DNA from: Candidatus Fermentithermobacillaceae bacterium
GTDB taxonomy: Bacteria > Bacillota > Sulfobacillia > Fermentithermobacillales > Fermentithermobacillaceae
Length of the DNA: 64,000 bases
Direction of reading: 5' to 3'
NCBI GenBank assembly: GCA_012837895.1
Contig: DUQH01000003.1
Span: 1 to 64,000, forward strand
The position numbers and the translations under genes are program-made. The notes under the pieces are model-generated. The model did no database searches. It was not told the DNA's origin and saw nothing but the letters and a program-made list of their open reading frames with translations. This document shows positions 33,446-41,177 of this stretch, piece after piece; the stretch's first letter is position 1; every line of letters begins with the position of its first letter.

Positions 33446-33775
33446 CTACCGCAGGTGGTTTCTTGCCATCTGGGTTTCGGTAAACTCTACCATCTTCTTG
33501 ACCATCTGGCCTCCCAGCCGTCCTCCCAAGCGGCCACCGATCTTGCCGCATTCCCTGGAGGTCATGTTAGGCCAGCCTACAGCGCGGAGCTTTTCGGACA
33601 AGCCTAACTCATCGGCTATTTCGTATTTGAGAGAGCCCAATGCGACCCTGAGTTCTTCTTCACCTCCACCCTGGATAAGACCTAGTTCCTGGGCGACTTC
33701 GTACTTCAACAGGTCCAGTGCCCTGGACGCTTCAGGGTTCACCGGACGTCTTGACTTCCGTCTTCCCAGAACCAT
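33446..33775 (-). CDS. Alpha/beta-type small acid-soluble spore protein
   Basis: A 109-residue DNA-coating spore protein. The N-terminal germination-protease motif occurs twice (LLKYEVAQELGL and SLKYEIADELGL, 32 residues apart), where family members normally have one. The C-terminal DNA-binding motif is present as GKIGGRLGGRLGGQMVKKMVE, with a doubled GGRL. The ATG at 33775 is preceded by AAAGGGGG, though closer than usual. It starts 20 bases after the LigD polymerase stop and should be co-transcribed with the NHEJ genes in the forespore. Confidence 0.88.
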   Translation of the reverse strand: MVLGRRKSRRPVNPEASRALDLLKYEVAQELGLIQGGGEEELRVALGSLKYEIADELGLSEKLRAVGWPNMTSRECGKIGGRLGGRLGGQMVKKMVEFTETQMARNHLR

Positions 33776-33794
33776 CCCCCTTTCAGGCGGTAGT

Positions 33795-34871
33795 TCACAT
33801 AGTATTTCCTGAAAGGGCATTCTGTAAAATAGAACTGATGTTTTGCCTGTATGTAAGTACTTCCATGAACAGATCCTCTGTTTGAGCCAGTCTGCCTGGC
33901 GCACTCTTGATGTTCCATGTTTGCGGGCCAACTGCATCCAATTCGTCCCATGAGACCGGAACCGAAACAGGTGCCCCGTTCAATGCCTTTACTGAATACA
34001 CTGACAAAATAGTTTGGCCCCTGGCATTTTGGGGGTAATCAATGTAAACATGGCCGTACCTGTCTTTTACTTTGCGCTCCAGAGTGACCTTCTCAGGGTA
34101 CGCCTGCTGGATTAACGTGGCTCCGAATTGGACAAAAGCTGCAGACTCCTTGTAAGTGTACACAGGCTCAATTGGCACGTAGATATGAAGGCCGGTGCCT
34201 CCCGACACTTTTGGAAACCCTTTGAGTTTCCATTCGTCTAAGAGCTGCTTAACCAGTTTAGCTACAACCAGGACGTCAGCCCAGGTGGATCCTTCTGCTG
34301 GATCGATGTCAAACACTGCAAAGTCCGGGTTGTCGAGAGACGTGAACCTTGAAAGCCACGGGTTTATCTCAATCACCCCAAGGTTAGCCATCCAAACCAA
34401 AGTTTCCATATTATCACATAGTATGAAATTTATATATGATTGCTTGTCCTTGGACAATACCGGAGCTATCCTGACCCAGTCCGGCGTACCTTGAGGAGCG
34501 TCTTTTTGGTAGAAGCCTTTCTGCGTTATTCCATCGGGAAACCGCACCAGGGAAAGGGGCCTGTCTTTGAGGTGGGGAAGCAACCATTTGCCTACTGCCG
34601 CGTAATACTCAATCAGATCCCCTTTTGTAAACCCTTGTTGCGGCCATAGCACCTTGTCTAAGTTAGATAGGGTAATCTGCCTGTCACCTACAGCAACATT
34701 TACCCTGTTGCTCTTGATTCCTGCCGGCACCGGCACTCCCCCGTCCTCAGAAATTAGCTCCAACCGGTAGAACCGTAGAAGAACCAGCAGGCTTGTTACA
34801 CCCGTACAGCGGCAGAGTGCCAGGCAGCCGCCACGCAGGTGCCATACGCGGCCACAAGTCACGATGCTCAC
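33795..34871 (-). CDS. ligD: LigD-type polymerase/primase (PolDom) for NHEJ
   Basis: An archaeo-eukaryotic-primase-type polymerase of the bacterial non-homologous end-joining system. Motifs include LTLSNLDKVLWPQQGFTK-like text, SLVRFPDG, FDIDPAEG (the catalytic acidic pair), KVSGGTGLHIYVP and YVDYPQN-like YIDYPQNARGQT. In many species it is fused to the ligase; here it is a separate gene after the ligase. The first 45 residues are Cys/Arg-rich and do not resemble the family. A GTG near 34736 or 34730 with GGGGGAG upstream is a better start than the GTG at 34871. It is probably needed to fill gaps before ligation in germinating spores. Confidence 0.88.
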   Translation of the reverse strand: MSIVTCGRVWHLRGGCLALCRCTGVTSLLVLLRFYRLELISEDGGVPVPAGIKSNRVNVAVGDRQITLSNLDKVLWPQQGFTKGDLIEYYAAVGKWLLPHLKDRPLSLVRFPDGITQKGFYQKDAPQGTPDWVRIAPVLSKDKQSYINFILCDNMETLVWMANLGVIEINPWLSRFTSLDNPDFAVFDIDPAEGSTWADVLVVAKLVKQLLDEWKLKGFPKVSGGTGLHIYVPIEPVYTYKESAAFVQFGATLIQQAYPEKVTLERKVKDRYGHVYIDYPQNARGQTILSVYSVKALNGAPVSVPVSWDELDAVGPQTWNIKSAPGRLAQTEDLFMEVLTYRQNISSILQNALSGNTM

Positions 34872-34878
34872 GAGGCGT

Positions 34879-35808
34879 TCACCAGAGCACTTCTCTTAGC
34901 ACCGGATGTCTCAGCCTGCCTTCAGGAGTAATTTCGGTGTACTGCACTTTCACGCCAAAAAACGGTTGAATCCACCTGACTTTACGTAATTCGTCCTTCG
35001 ATAGTTTTCCCTCGACTTCAACCATATTGCCCACCGCAGGAGTTCCAAATGCTGCCGCAAGCGCCTTTTCTGTTTTTTCATCGAGTCCCGATGAGACCCG
35101 GCCCATGAGCACTAGTTTCCGCCTGTCCAAGCTGTCCTGGGATCTGTAACCAGGATCTACCGGCTCCTTTGCAACCAGCAAAGAGCCTATTTCCCGCCCA
35201 GGAGAAGGGAAATAACCTACCACCCACAAATCGTCTTCTTTGTAGTTCTTGATTTTCAACCAATCGCGCGTTCTCTTTCCCGGAAAATACAGGCTGTGTT
35301 TGCGTTTTGCCATAATGCCTTCAAGATCCCATTGTTTCGCAAACTCGAAAAAGCTCTCTCCCATTTCTGCCTGGGCTTCTGAAAAGCATATGAGCTCATT
35401 CCATCCAAACACCTGGGAAAGTTTTTCTCTGCGGTTAATAAGCGGAACATTGAACAAAAATTCATCGTTGAAAAACAAGAGGTCAAAAGCTACATACACT
35501 GCAGAATCAGGATTCGCCCTAAGACAAGCGAAGTCAGGCCTGCCTTCTTTGAACGCCACAATCTCCCCATCTGCAACCAAATTGCGGAAATTCCTTGCCT
35601 TGACGCACTTTACTATTGATTCAAGCCTGGGGAACTTGTGGTTGAGGGATTTGCCGTTCCGTGACCTCAAGAGGACTTGAGAGCCGGCTATATAAAGCAG
35701 GCACCTGTACCCGTCCCACTTGAGTTCGAACAGCCAGTCTTTGCCGTTGAACGCTGTTGGCCAGGTTTGTGCCAGCATAGGCTGGATATCAGGCATCCCG
35801 GGAAGCAC
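34879..35808 (-). CDS. ligD: ATP-dependent DNA ligase of the LigD type
   Basis: A 309-residue ligase with the adenylation lysine in ELKWDGYR (residue 29), RSRNGKSLNHKFP, VADGEIVAF and EGIMAKRKHSLYFPGKRTRDWLKIK (motifs III-V). An OB-fold follows, with WVVGYF and FFGVKVQYTEITPEGRLRHP. It seals double-strand breaks held by Ku. The GTG at 35808 has AGGTGA at the end of ku as its ribosome site. It lies 9 bases after ku and 7 bases before the longest frame of the polymerase, so ku-lig-pol form one operon. Confidence 0.92.
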   Translation of the reverse strand: MLPGMPDIQPMLAQTWPTAFNGKDWLFELKWDGYRCLLYIAGSQVLLRSRNGKSLNHKFPRLESIVKCVKARNFRNLVADGEIVAFKEGRPDFACLRANPDSAVYVAFDLLFFNDEFLFNVPLINRREKLSQVFGWNELICFSEAQAEMGESFFEFAKQWDLEGIMAKRKHSLYFPGKRTRDWLKIKNYKEDDLWVVGYFPSPGREIGSLLVAKEPVDPGYRSQDSLDRRKLVLMGRVSSGLDEKTEKALAAAFGTPAVGNMVEVEGKLSKDELRKVRWIQPFFGVKVQYTEITPEGRLRHPVLREVLW

Positions 35809-35817
35809 CTGTCCACA

Positions 35818-36699
35818 TCACCTGCCGGCAGGAGCAGAACCTATCCCGCTATCAGTTCCGCCTGCACCGCTGCCTGCACTGCTTCCGCTTCCGGCACCTG
35901 TTTGCTTAATCCCTGCTCCTGCAGCCTCGCTTTCTGCCTTAGCTCTTTCAACACTCCTGCGCAACGCTTCCATGAGATCGATTACTTCGGGAGCTCTCTC
36001 AGGCTCGGCAACTATCTGTTTTCCTTGAATTTTTTGCTGTATGAGCTGTTCAAGGGCTTGTTTTTGGCGGCTCTTGTACTTATCAGGTTCAAACGCGGCT
36101 GACAATGTCTCAATGAGGGTGACTGCCAGTTTCATTTCCCGCTCATCCAGTTGTGCTTCCTCAGGAACCTTGAGTTCTTGCCCTTGCCTTACTTCGTCAG
36201 CCCAATACATGGTTTCCAGCATGATGAACCTGTCCCTGTACGTTCTGACCACAGCCAGAGTCTCCCTTGCCCTCAACGCTACCCTGGCTATTGCTACCTT
36301 GCCCTGTTGTCTCATAGATTCCAGCAGGAGCCTGTAAGCTTTTTCTGCGCCCTCCCTGGGTTCAAGGAAATAGCTTTTCTCAAAAAACACAGGGTCCACG
36401 TCCGCCAGGTTGACGAAGTCCAGGATCTCTACCTTGTGGGCGTCAGGACCGGGCACAGCTTCCAGTTCTTCGTCAGTCAAGACAACAAAGCGGCCTTTCT
36501 CGTATTCGTAACCTCTCACAATATCCTCAGACTCAATTGACACATTGCAGGCGGGACACCATTTTTGATACTTCACCGGGGAATTGCATGCCGAGTGGAG
36601 CAAACGAAGAGAGACGTTTTGTCTTTGGGTAGCTGCATAAAGCTTAACCGGTATTACGACCAGGCCGAAAGCCAAGGTTCCGTTCCAAATCGGTCTCAT
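35818..36699 (-). CDS. ku: Ku homodimeric DNA-end-binding protein
   Basis: A 293-residue bacterial Ku. It opens with RPIWNGTLAFGLVVIPVKLY, followed by YQKWCPACN, KGRFVVLTDEEL and a beta-barrel core. SRQKQALEQLIQQKIQGKQI leads to a low-complexity Gly/Ser/Ala tail (residues 255-293) in place of the usual Lys-rich one. Ku threads onto broken DNA ends and recruits the ligase encoded next. Its linkage to a SASP gene fits NHEJ as the repair route in dormant spores, where only one chromosome is present. Confidence 0.94.
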   Translation of the reverse strand: MRPIWNGTLAFGLVVIPVKLYAATQRQNVSLRLLHSACNSPVKYQKWCPACNVSIESEDIVRGYEYEKGRFVVLTDEELEAVPGPDAHKVEILDFVNLADVDPVFFEKSYFLEPREGAEKAYRLLLESMRQQGKVAIARVALRARETLAVVRTYRDRFIMLETMYWADEVRQGQELKVPEEAQLDEREMKLAVTLIETLSAAFEPDKYKSRQKQALEQLIQQKIQGKQIVAEPERAPEVIDLMEALRRSVERAKAESEAAGAGIKQTGAGSGSSAGSGAGGTDSGIGSAPAGR

Positions 36700-36772
36700 G
36701 CATCCTGTCTCCTAGTTCTGGTCCGCTGTCTCCTGGTTCTCACTAATCTGCCAACAGCTGAACTGCGGTTTT

Positions 36773-37243
36773 TCAGTGACGCGGCTCAAATGTTCCAACT
36801 TCCTCTTCGGGAACTTCCTGTTCCTGACCATACTTGCGTTCCATAATGTCAGCCAACCTGTCCAACAGGTCAGGCGCAGCTTCCACCAGCCGGTCGTAGA
36901 TAGCCCTGGAGTCAACAGGCAAAAAACGCACCTTACCGTCTCCTACAACCAGGAATCCTACCGGCTTGACTGAAACGCCGGCCCCGCTGCCACCGGTGAA
37001 AGGCAGATTCTCTTCTTGGCCGGTGGAAGATCCTTGTCCTTGTTGGGTTTGATACCCTTGCCCCTGTTCCGCTGGCAATTCATCCCCGCCTCCTGCCACA
37101 AAGCCGAAGGTAACCCTGGAAACAGGGACTATTACAGTTCCGTCTTTGGTTTCAACTGCTTCCCCGACAACAGTGTTGACATCTACCATGGCCTTGAGGC
37201 TTTCCATTGTGGTCTTCATCAAATTCTCAATGGGATGGCCCAT
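36773..37243 (-). CDS. gerW: GerW / YtfJ family spore protein
   Basis: A 156-residue protein matching the spore germination family GerW. The start HPIENLMKTTMESLKAMVDV and the core VGEAVETKDGTVIVPVSRVTFGFVAGGGDE are diagnostic, with GSGAGVSVKPVGFLVV later. The ATG at 37243 has AGAGGAGG upstream; the frame to 37333 extends into repeats and is discarded. A Gln/Gly-rich insert lies in the middle. It follows the DUF2953 gene, as ytfJ follows ytfI in Bacillus. Confidence 0.92.
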   Translation of the reverse strand: MGHPIENLMKTTMESLKAMVDVNTVVGEAVETKDGTVIVPVSRVTFGFVAGGGDELPAEQGQGYQTQQGQGSSTGQEENLPFTGGSGAGVSVKPVGFLVVGDGKVRFLPVDSRAIYDRLVEAAPDLLDRLADIMERKYGQEQEVPEEEVGTFEPRH

Positions 37244-37271
37244 GATACAGTAACCTCCTCTTACAGCATTG

Positions 37272-37429
37272 CGCTTCTGTTCCGCGCCTCTATTCAGCGC
37301 CTGACTTCCGCATCTAGATTTCCGCGTCTGCATTCAACGTCTGCGTTCCGCACCCGCATCCAGCGCCTGTCTATCGCGGCTGCATTCCGAGTTCCTGCAT
37401 TCTGGCGTGCATTCCGCGCCTACATTCCG
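37272..37429. repeat. 13-bp tandem repeat array, 12 units
   Basis: Twelve imperfect units of about 13 bp, consensus CGCCTGCATTCCG, fill most of the gap between the DUF2953 gene and gerW. Most units are exactly 13 bases; units 4, 10 and 11 are 14, 16 and 11. The period is not a multiple of three and no open frame follows it. Confidence 0.8.
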
Positions 37430-37445
37430 GTGGTGGCTGGTCGTT

Positions 37446-38147
37446 TTATCCCTTTCCAAGCATATGTTTGGCAAAAATCACAAGTCTGGCGGCATTCAAC
37501 AAACTTACTCTAACCACCAACTTAGCTTTCAATGCAAAACAGCGCTGGTGATATACAGGCACAACAAACACTTTCAAGTGTCTCCGTCCGGTTTGGGGGG
37601 GTGGCAGTATCCCTCCCATGGCCATAAGGGCGCCGCACAAGAGAGCAGTGGTACATGCGTCATCAAATCCGATTTCGCCTCTTACTAACAAGTCTTCTAT
37701 CACCATTATCCTGCGGGCTTCATCTATGAACCCTTGGTATCCGCTTTTCCTGCTTGAATGTCGCTTATTGCGTTGCCCGGACCGGAACTGGCTTGACCTG
37801 CCTGCACTGCTTCTCTTTTCCCCGCCCTGGATGTTCCCGGGAGGGCGCTCCCCATCACCTGCCTTGTTATGCTTATGTTTTGCCCCAACCCTGGTTTCTA
37901 TTAGAGACAACACCCATTGGACCAAAGCTTCCCCGAAGCTGGACACCTTGGTTTTCCGTATCTGTCTGAATATGATTAGGTAACTTGGAACAAACAGGGG
38001 TTTGACGGAAATGGTTATTATGGTAGTGCCAAGCTTGTGACAAACATCTACCCTGAACCGGGATGGCGTGGCCGCCACCAGCGCGGCAACAACCACTGTG
38101 CCAAATACCACATGCGGGACATATTTCGCAGTTCCCAACCCAGACAT
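37446..38147 (-). CDS. DUF2953 membrane-associated protein (YtfI-like)
   Basis: A 233-residue protein with an N-terminal hydrophobic segment (about residues 10-27, VVFGTVVVAALVAATPS). A beta-rich stretch (RFRVDVCHKLGTTIITISVKPL) and a basic middle region follow, and the C-terminal half is typical of DUF2953 (FDDACTTALLCGALMAMGGIL). DUF2953 genes precede gerW in many spore formers; the function is unknown. The ATG at 38147 has AAAGGA 6-7 bases upstream. The 200 bases to gerW are mainly a 13-bp repeat array. Confidence 0.75.
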   Translation of the reverse strand: MSGLGTAKYVPHVVFGTVVVAALVAATPSRFRVDVCHKLGTTIITISVKPLFVPSYLIIFRQIRKTKVSSFGEALVQWVLSLIETRVGAKHKHNKAGDGERPPGNIQGGEKRSSAGRSSQFRSGQRNKRHSSRKSGYQGFIDEARRIMVIEDLLVRGEIGFDDACTTALLCGALMAMGGILPPPQTGRRHLKVFVVPVYHQRCFALKAKLVVRVSLLNAARLVIFAKHMLGKG

Positions 38148-38224
38148 GCCTGTTCCTTTCATTCAATGCTTCTTCTGAATAGCATGTCCTGGGCCAAACC
38201 AATTTATTGAATTTCTTGATTAGG

Positions 38225-38755
38225 CTAATTAGCGGCGTTTCCGGAGCCGGCTTCTTCCTTAAGCGATTTTGCCTGAGGCAAATCCGAAAGGGAGTTTAGG
38301 GAAGCCTTCTTGAGAAACTCATCTGTCGTTCCGTACAGTTTAGGCCTTCCTATTGTTTTCTTACGCCCTACTTCTTTGATGAGCCCTTTTTCCAACAGCG
38401 TCTCCAAACTTGCGTCTGGATTCACACCTCTTATTGACTGGATATCCCTTCTGGTAACAGGCTGGCAGTAAGCTACTACAGCCAGTGTCTCCAGTGCACC
38501 TTTTGATAGCGCAACCGGGATCTTTCTCGTAAACACCTGGGATATTATCTCGCCGTACTCAGGCCTGGTGGCAATCCGGAGCCCTCCTGCAACCCTCTGA
38601 ATGAAGATACCCCTGTCAGCATACAGTTTGTCAAGGTTAGATAAGGCTTCCTCTACCGGTTCAGGCGTGATTTCGAGTGCCTGGGACAGTTTTGACACAG
38701 GCACCGGTTCGCTAGAACAAAACAGAATAGCTTCTATTAGAGCATCCAGTTTCAA
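38225..38755 (-). CDS. scpB: Segregation and condensation protein B
   Basis: A 176-residue partner of ScpA and SMC in chromosome condensation. Two winged-helix domains are seen: LDALIEAILFCSSEPVPVSKLSQAL at the start, and LSKGALETLAVVAYCQPVTRRDIQSIRGVNPDASL in the second half, the most conserved part of the family. The TTG at 38755 has GGAGGTG upstream. An ATG at 38785 would lie next to a 14-bp repeat array and is less likely. Confidence 0.93.
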   Translation of the reverse strand: MKLDALIEAILFCSSEPVPVSKLSQALEITPEPVEEALSNLDKLYADRGIFIQRVAGGLRIATRPEYGEIISQVFTRKIPVALSKGALETLAVVAYCQPVTRRDIQSIRGVNPDASLETLLEKGLIKEVGRKKTIGRPKLYGTTDEFLKKASLNSLSDLPQAKSLKEEAGSGNAAN

Positions 38756-38785
38756 CCAAGCCACCTCCCAGAAAAGGACAATCAT

Positions 38786-38855
38786 TATGGACCCTCAACT
38801 ATGAACCGTCATCCATGAAGCGTCATCTACGGACCATCATCTACGGACCGTCATC
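38786..38855. repeat. 14-bp tandem repeat, 5 units
   Basis: Five exact-length 14-bp units, consensus TACGGACCGTCATC, starting with TATGGACCCTCAAC. The last unit overlaps the 3' end of scpA (stop at 38841-38843), so the array has grown into or out of the end of the gene. Confidence 0.8.
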
Positions 38856-39518
38856 CTGCACCCTGTCTATAACATCTCGTTTCGTCGAAAACATGATATC
38901 CCCGAAAACATTGGGCTGCCTTGCAAAAATCCTTCTCCGCTTTACAAGTTCAAGCAACACAAGGAAATTGAGAACGGAATCCTGGGCATTGCTGCTCCTG
39001 AAAAGCGAAAACCTGAGCACCTTGTAGCGTGATGCTAACCGTGTAACCTGTTTCCAGAACCACCTCATGTGGTCTGAGAAGTTCCTCCTGATAATCTTTA
39101 CTGTCCGTTCCCGCGGCCCCATTTGAGCTACAAGAGCATCCATTGCTTCAGCTAGCTCTGACACCTCGATCGCTGCCGTGTCAATCTGCCCTACTTCGTC
39201 TATGGGAGCGGTGTACCCTCTGGTGAACATAAGTTGGGAGTGCTTCAGCAACCTTTCAACCTCTCCGGTAATTCCAGCCAGCTCTTCTCCGTCAAGAAGG
39301 GGAGGACTGTCTTCAAAGTCCTCAGTAGCTTCGGACCAATCGTCTTCTACTTCTTCCTCTTCGAACGGTAGCGATTGGGGTATAAGCCATTGTGCCTTGA
39401 CAAATACCAGATAGGACGCATCGACAAGCAGGTCTACTGATTCGTCAAGGGACACCAGGCCTTCTTCTATTCGCTCCCTCAGCCTCCTGCAAAGGGGAGC
39501 CAGCTGCAATACCCTCAT
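38841..39518 (-). CDS. scpA: Segregation and condensation protein A (divergent)
   Basis: A 225-residue kleisin-like partner of SMC, next to scpB. The region LVDASYLVFVKAQWLIPQSL-like (residues 30-50) and the acidic segment that follows match ScpA, as does the C-terminal winged helix (LNFLVLLELVKRRRIFARQ). The usual N-terminus with FEGPLDLLLHLI is replaced by an unusual one (LQLAPLCRRLRERIEEGLVSLDES). The ATG at 39518 has AGGTG upstream. The identity rests on both ends and on context. Confidence 0.85.
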   Translation of the reverse strand: MRVLQLAPLCRRLRERIEEGLVSLDESVDLLVDASYLVFVKAQWLIPQSLPFEEEEVEDDWSEATEDFEDSPPLLDGEELAGITGEVERLLKHSQLMFTRGYTAPIDEVGQIDTAAIEVSELAEAMDALVAQMGPRERTVKIIRRNFSDHMRWFWKQVTRLASRYKVLRFSLFRSSNAQDSVLNFLVLLELVKRRRIFARQPNVFGDIMFSTKRDVIDRVQDDGP

Positions 39519-39533
39519 TGCACCCACACCTGC

Positions 39534-40181
39534 TTACGGTCTGCGGAACAACAGGGACAGACTCAGGCCAACTTTCTGAGCGAAACTCATGAACCCTGTG
39601 ACCAACGGCTCCATGATCCAAGACACTACCCCTAGCACCAGGAGTGCAACAAGAATTATGAAGCCATAGCGTTGTATTTCATCCCATATATGCTGGTACC
39701 TATATGGGATGTACTGCTCAAGAATACGAGAACCGTCAAGAGGCGGTACGGGAATCAGGTTAAATATAGCAAGGCCGGCGTTGATCCTGGCCGCTAACTG
39801 TAGCACCATGGGAAGGTAGGTCAATGCCCCGGAAAACCTGTAAGCGGTGTAAAGCATAATAGCCGCAATTTCCAGTACAAAAGCAGTGATCAGGTTGGCC
39901 AGGGGGCCTGCGAAAGCTATCTTGGCCATGTCCCGCTTGGGGTCCCTGAGGCGGTACGGGGCAACAGGAACAGGCCTTGCCCAGCCGAAGCCAACCAGCA
40001 AGAGCATCAAAGCACCTACAATATCGAAATGAGCCCATGGCTCCAAGGTCATCCGCCCCGACAATTCAGCTGTGTCGTCTCCGAGCTGGTAAGCCATCCT
40101 GGCGTGGGCATATTCGTGGACACTGATGGCGAGGAGCAATCCAGGAAGCCGCAAGATCAGCGTAACGAGCGAGTTCGGCAT
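39534..40181 (-). CDS. Site-2 protease family M50 metalloprotease
   Basis: A 215-residue membrane protease with zinc motif HEYAH (near residue 20) and the second metal ligand in NLIPVPPLDGSRIL (near 130), embedded in about five hydrophobic segments. This YwhC-type group lies upstream of scpAB in many Firmicutes. It would cleave substrates within the membrane; none is known. The ATG at 40181 has GGGGG 7 bases upstream. Confidence 0.9.
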   Translation of the reverse strand: MPNSLVTLILRLPGLLLAISVHEYAHARMAYQLGDDTAELSGRMTLEPWAHFDIVGALMLLLVGFGWARPVPVAPYRLRDPKRDMAKIAFAGPLANLITAFVLEIAAIMLYTAYRFSGALTYLPMVLQLAARINAGLAIFNLIPVPPLDGSRILEQYIPYRYQHIWDEIQRYGFIILVALLVLGVVSWIMEPLVTGFMSFAQKVGLSLSLLFRRP

Positions 40182-40650
40182 CAAAGTACCCCCTAATACA
40201 GTAATCACCAAGGTCCATTATAGCATCTCACAGCCAGAGGCAAACCTGAACCGTATGATCACCGTTCACCGTGACCACCAGTTAGGTTTTCGGATGCTCT
40301 GTATCTTTTTCGTACAACCGTCCTGATTCCGTACAGCTTTTGTTCAGGGTTGTGTAGAAATTAGGCAGTTTCATCGAGGACCTGCAGCGTTTTCATACAG
40401 CCGCCCTAATTCTGTACAGCTTCGAACCGGACCTGCTCAACAAAGATACAGCTTTTCAAAAACCTGAATGAAAATTAGACAGGTTCTCTGAAAGCTGTAT
40501 CTTTTTCCTACAGCCGTGCTAATTTCATACAGCCGCCGTTGGAAGCTGTACAAGAATCAGACAACTTTCTGAAAAACCTGCAGTTTTTTCATACAACCGT
40601 CAGGAATCCATACAGCTGCAAATCGGAGTTGTATAATAAGTACAGAGGAA
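40182..40650. other. Intergenic region of 470 bases
   Basis: No gene is seen between the M50 protease and spoVAE. Most of the interval is a family of related inverted-repeat units (see 40306-40640). There is no T-rich terminator. Confidence 0.6.
40306..40640. repeat. Array of TACARC/GYTGTA inverted-repeat units
   Basis: The element TCNTACARCCG occurs at 40310, 40393, 40506, 40525 and 40589, the first two exactly 83 bases apart. It is followed 19-21 bases later by TACAGCTT or a variant. Opposite arms occur as GGTTGTGTA, AGCTGTAT, AGCTGTAC and GTTGTATA, so several units can fold into hairpins of about 40-45 bases (for example 40592-40634). It looks like a small tandem family of imperfect palindromes. 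Confidence 0.7.
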
Positions 40651-41001
40651 TCATCCTTTGGGGTTAAACAATACGGCCATCAAGTATCCAAACAACACAG
40701 CTGAGAGGAGTCCTGCAGACACAGCTTTGAATCCCCCTGTAAGGATCCCGAAAGGACCCCACTGGGCAGCATCCTCCAGCATACCTGTGACCAGGGTGTG
40801 GCCGAAGCCGGGTAAAGGAATGGTGGCGCCTGCGCCGGCTATCTCGACTAACGGGGCGTAAAGACCGAGCCCTGACAACACTGCCCCGGCGCTCACTGCT
40901 GAAACCATTATGATGGCTGGATTTGCCTTGGTGAGGTCCATTGCCGCCTGGGCAATAGCACACAGGAGTCCTCCCACAAGGAAAGCTTTGACATAAGCCA
41001 C
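40651..41001 (-). CDS. spoVAE: Stage V sporulation protein AE (SpoVAE)
   Basis: A 116-residue membrane subunit of the SpoVA channel for calcium dipicolinate in the forespore and germinating spore. Typical text: AYVKAFLVGGLLCAIAQAAMD at the start, PLPGFGHTLVTGMLEDAAQWGPFGILTGGF in the second half. The GTG at 41001 has AGGTGGTGA 5 bases upstream and gives family length; the frame to 41055 adds residues not in the family. It is the third spoVA gene after AC and AD. Confidence 0.92.
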   Translation of the reverse strand: MAYVKAFLVGGLLCAIAQAAMDLTKANPAIIMVSAVSAGAVLSGLGLYAPLVEIAGAGATIPLPGFGHTLVTGMLEDAAQWGPFGILTGGFKAVSAGLLSAVLFGYLMAVLFNPKG

Positions 41002-41035
41002 GAAATCACCACCTGCCCTTCTCCCTGAATATTCC

Positions 41036-41165
41036 TCCTCAATACTCATCAGCAATACTCTTTCTCAATACTTTTCAGACACTTCTCCTCAATACTCCAC
41101 ATCAATATTCCTCAGCAACTCCTGCTCCTCATCAATGACTTCTCCTTTACTGCCTTTCCCTCACC
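41036..41165. repeat. 13-bp degenerate tandem repeat, about 7 units
   Basis: Units such as TCCTCAATACTC, ATCAGCAATACTC, TTTCTCAATACTT and ACATCAATATTCC repeat with a 12-13 bp period from 41036 to about 41115 and fade into further CTCCT-rich sequence to 41165. It fills the gap between spoVAD and spoVAE. The sequence is unrelated to the arrays at 37.3 and 43.0 kb. Confidence 0.7.
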
Positions 41166-41177
41166 ATTTCTCACCCA

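Noticed and set aside
37272-37429. CRISPR array
   Set aside because: The 13-bp units are contiguous, degenerate and lack spacers; no cas gene is in the window.
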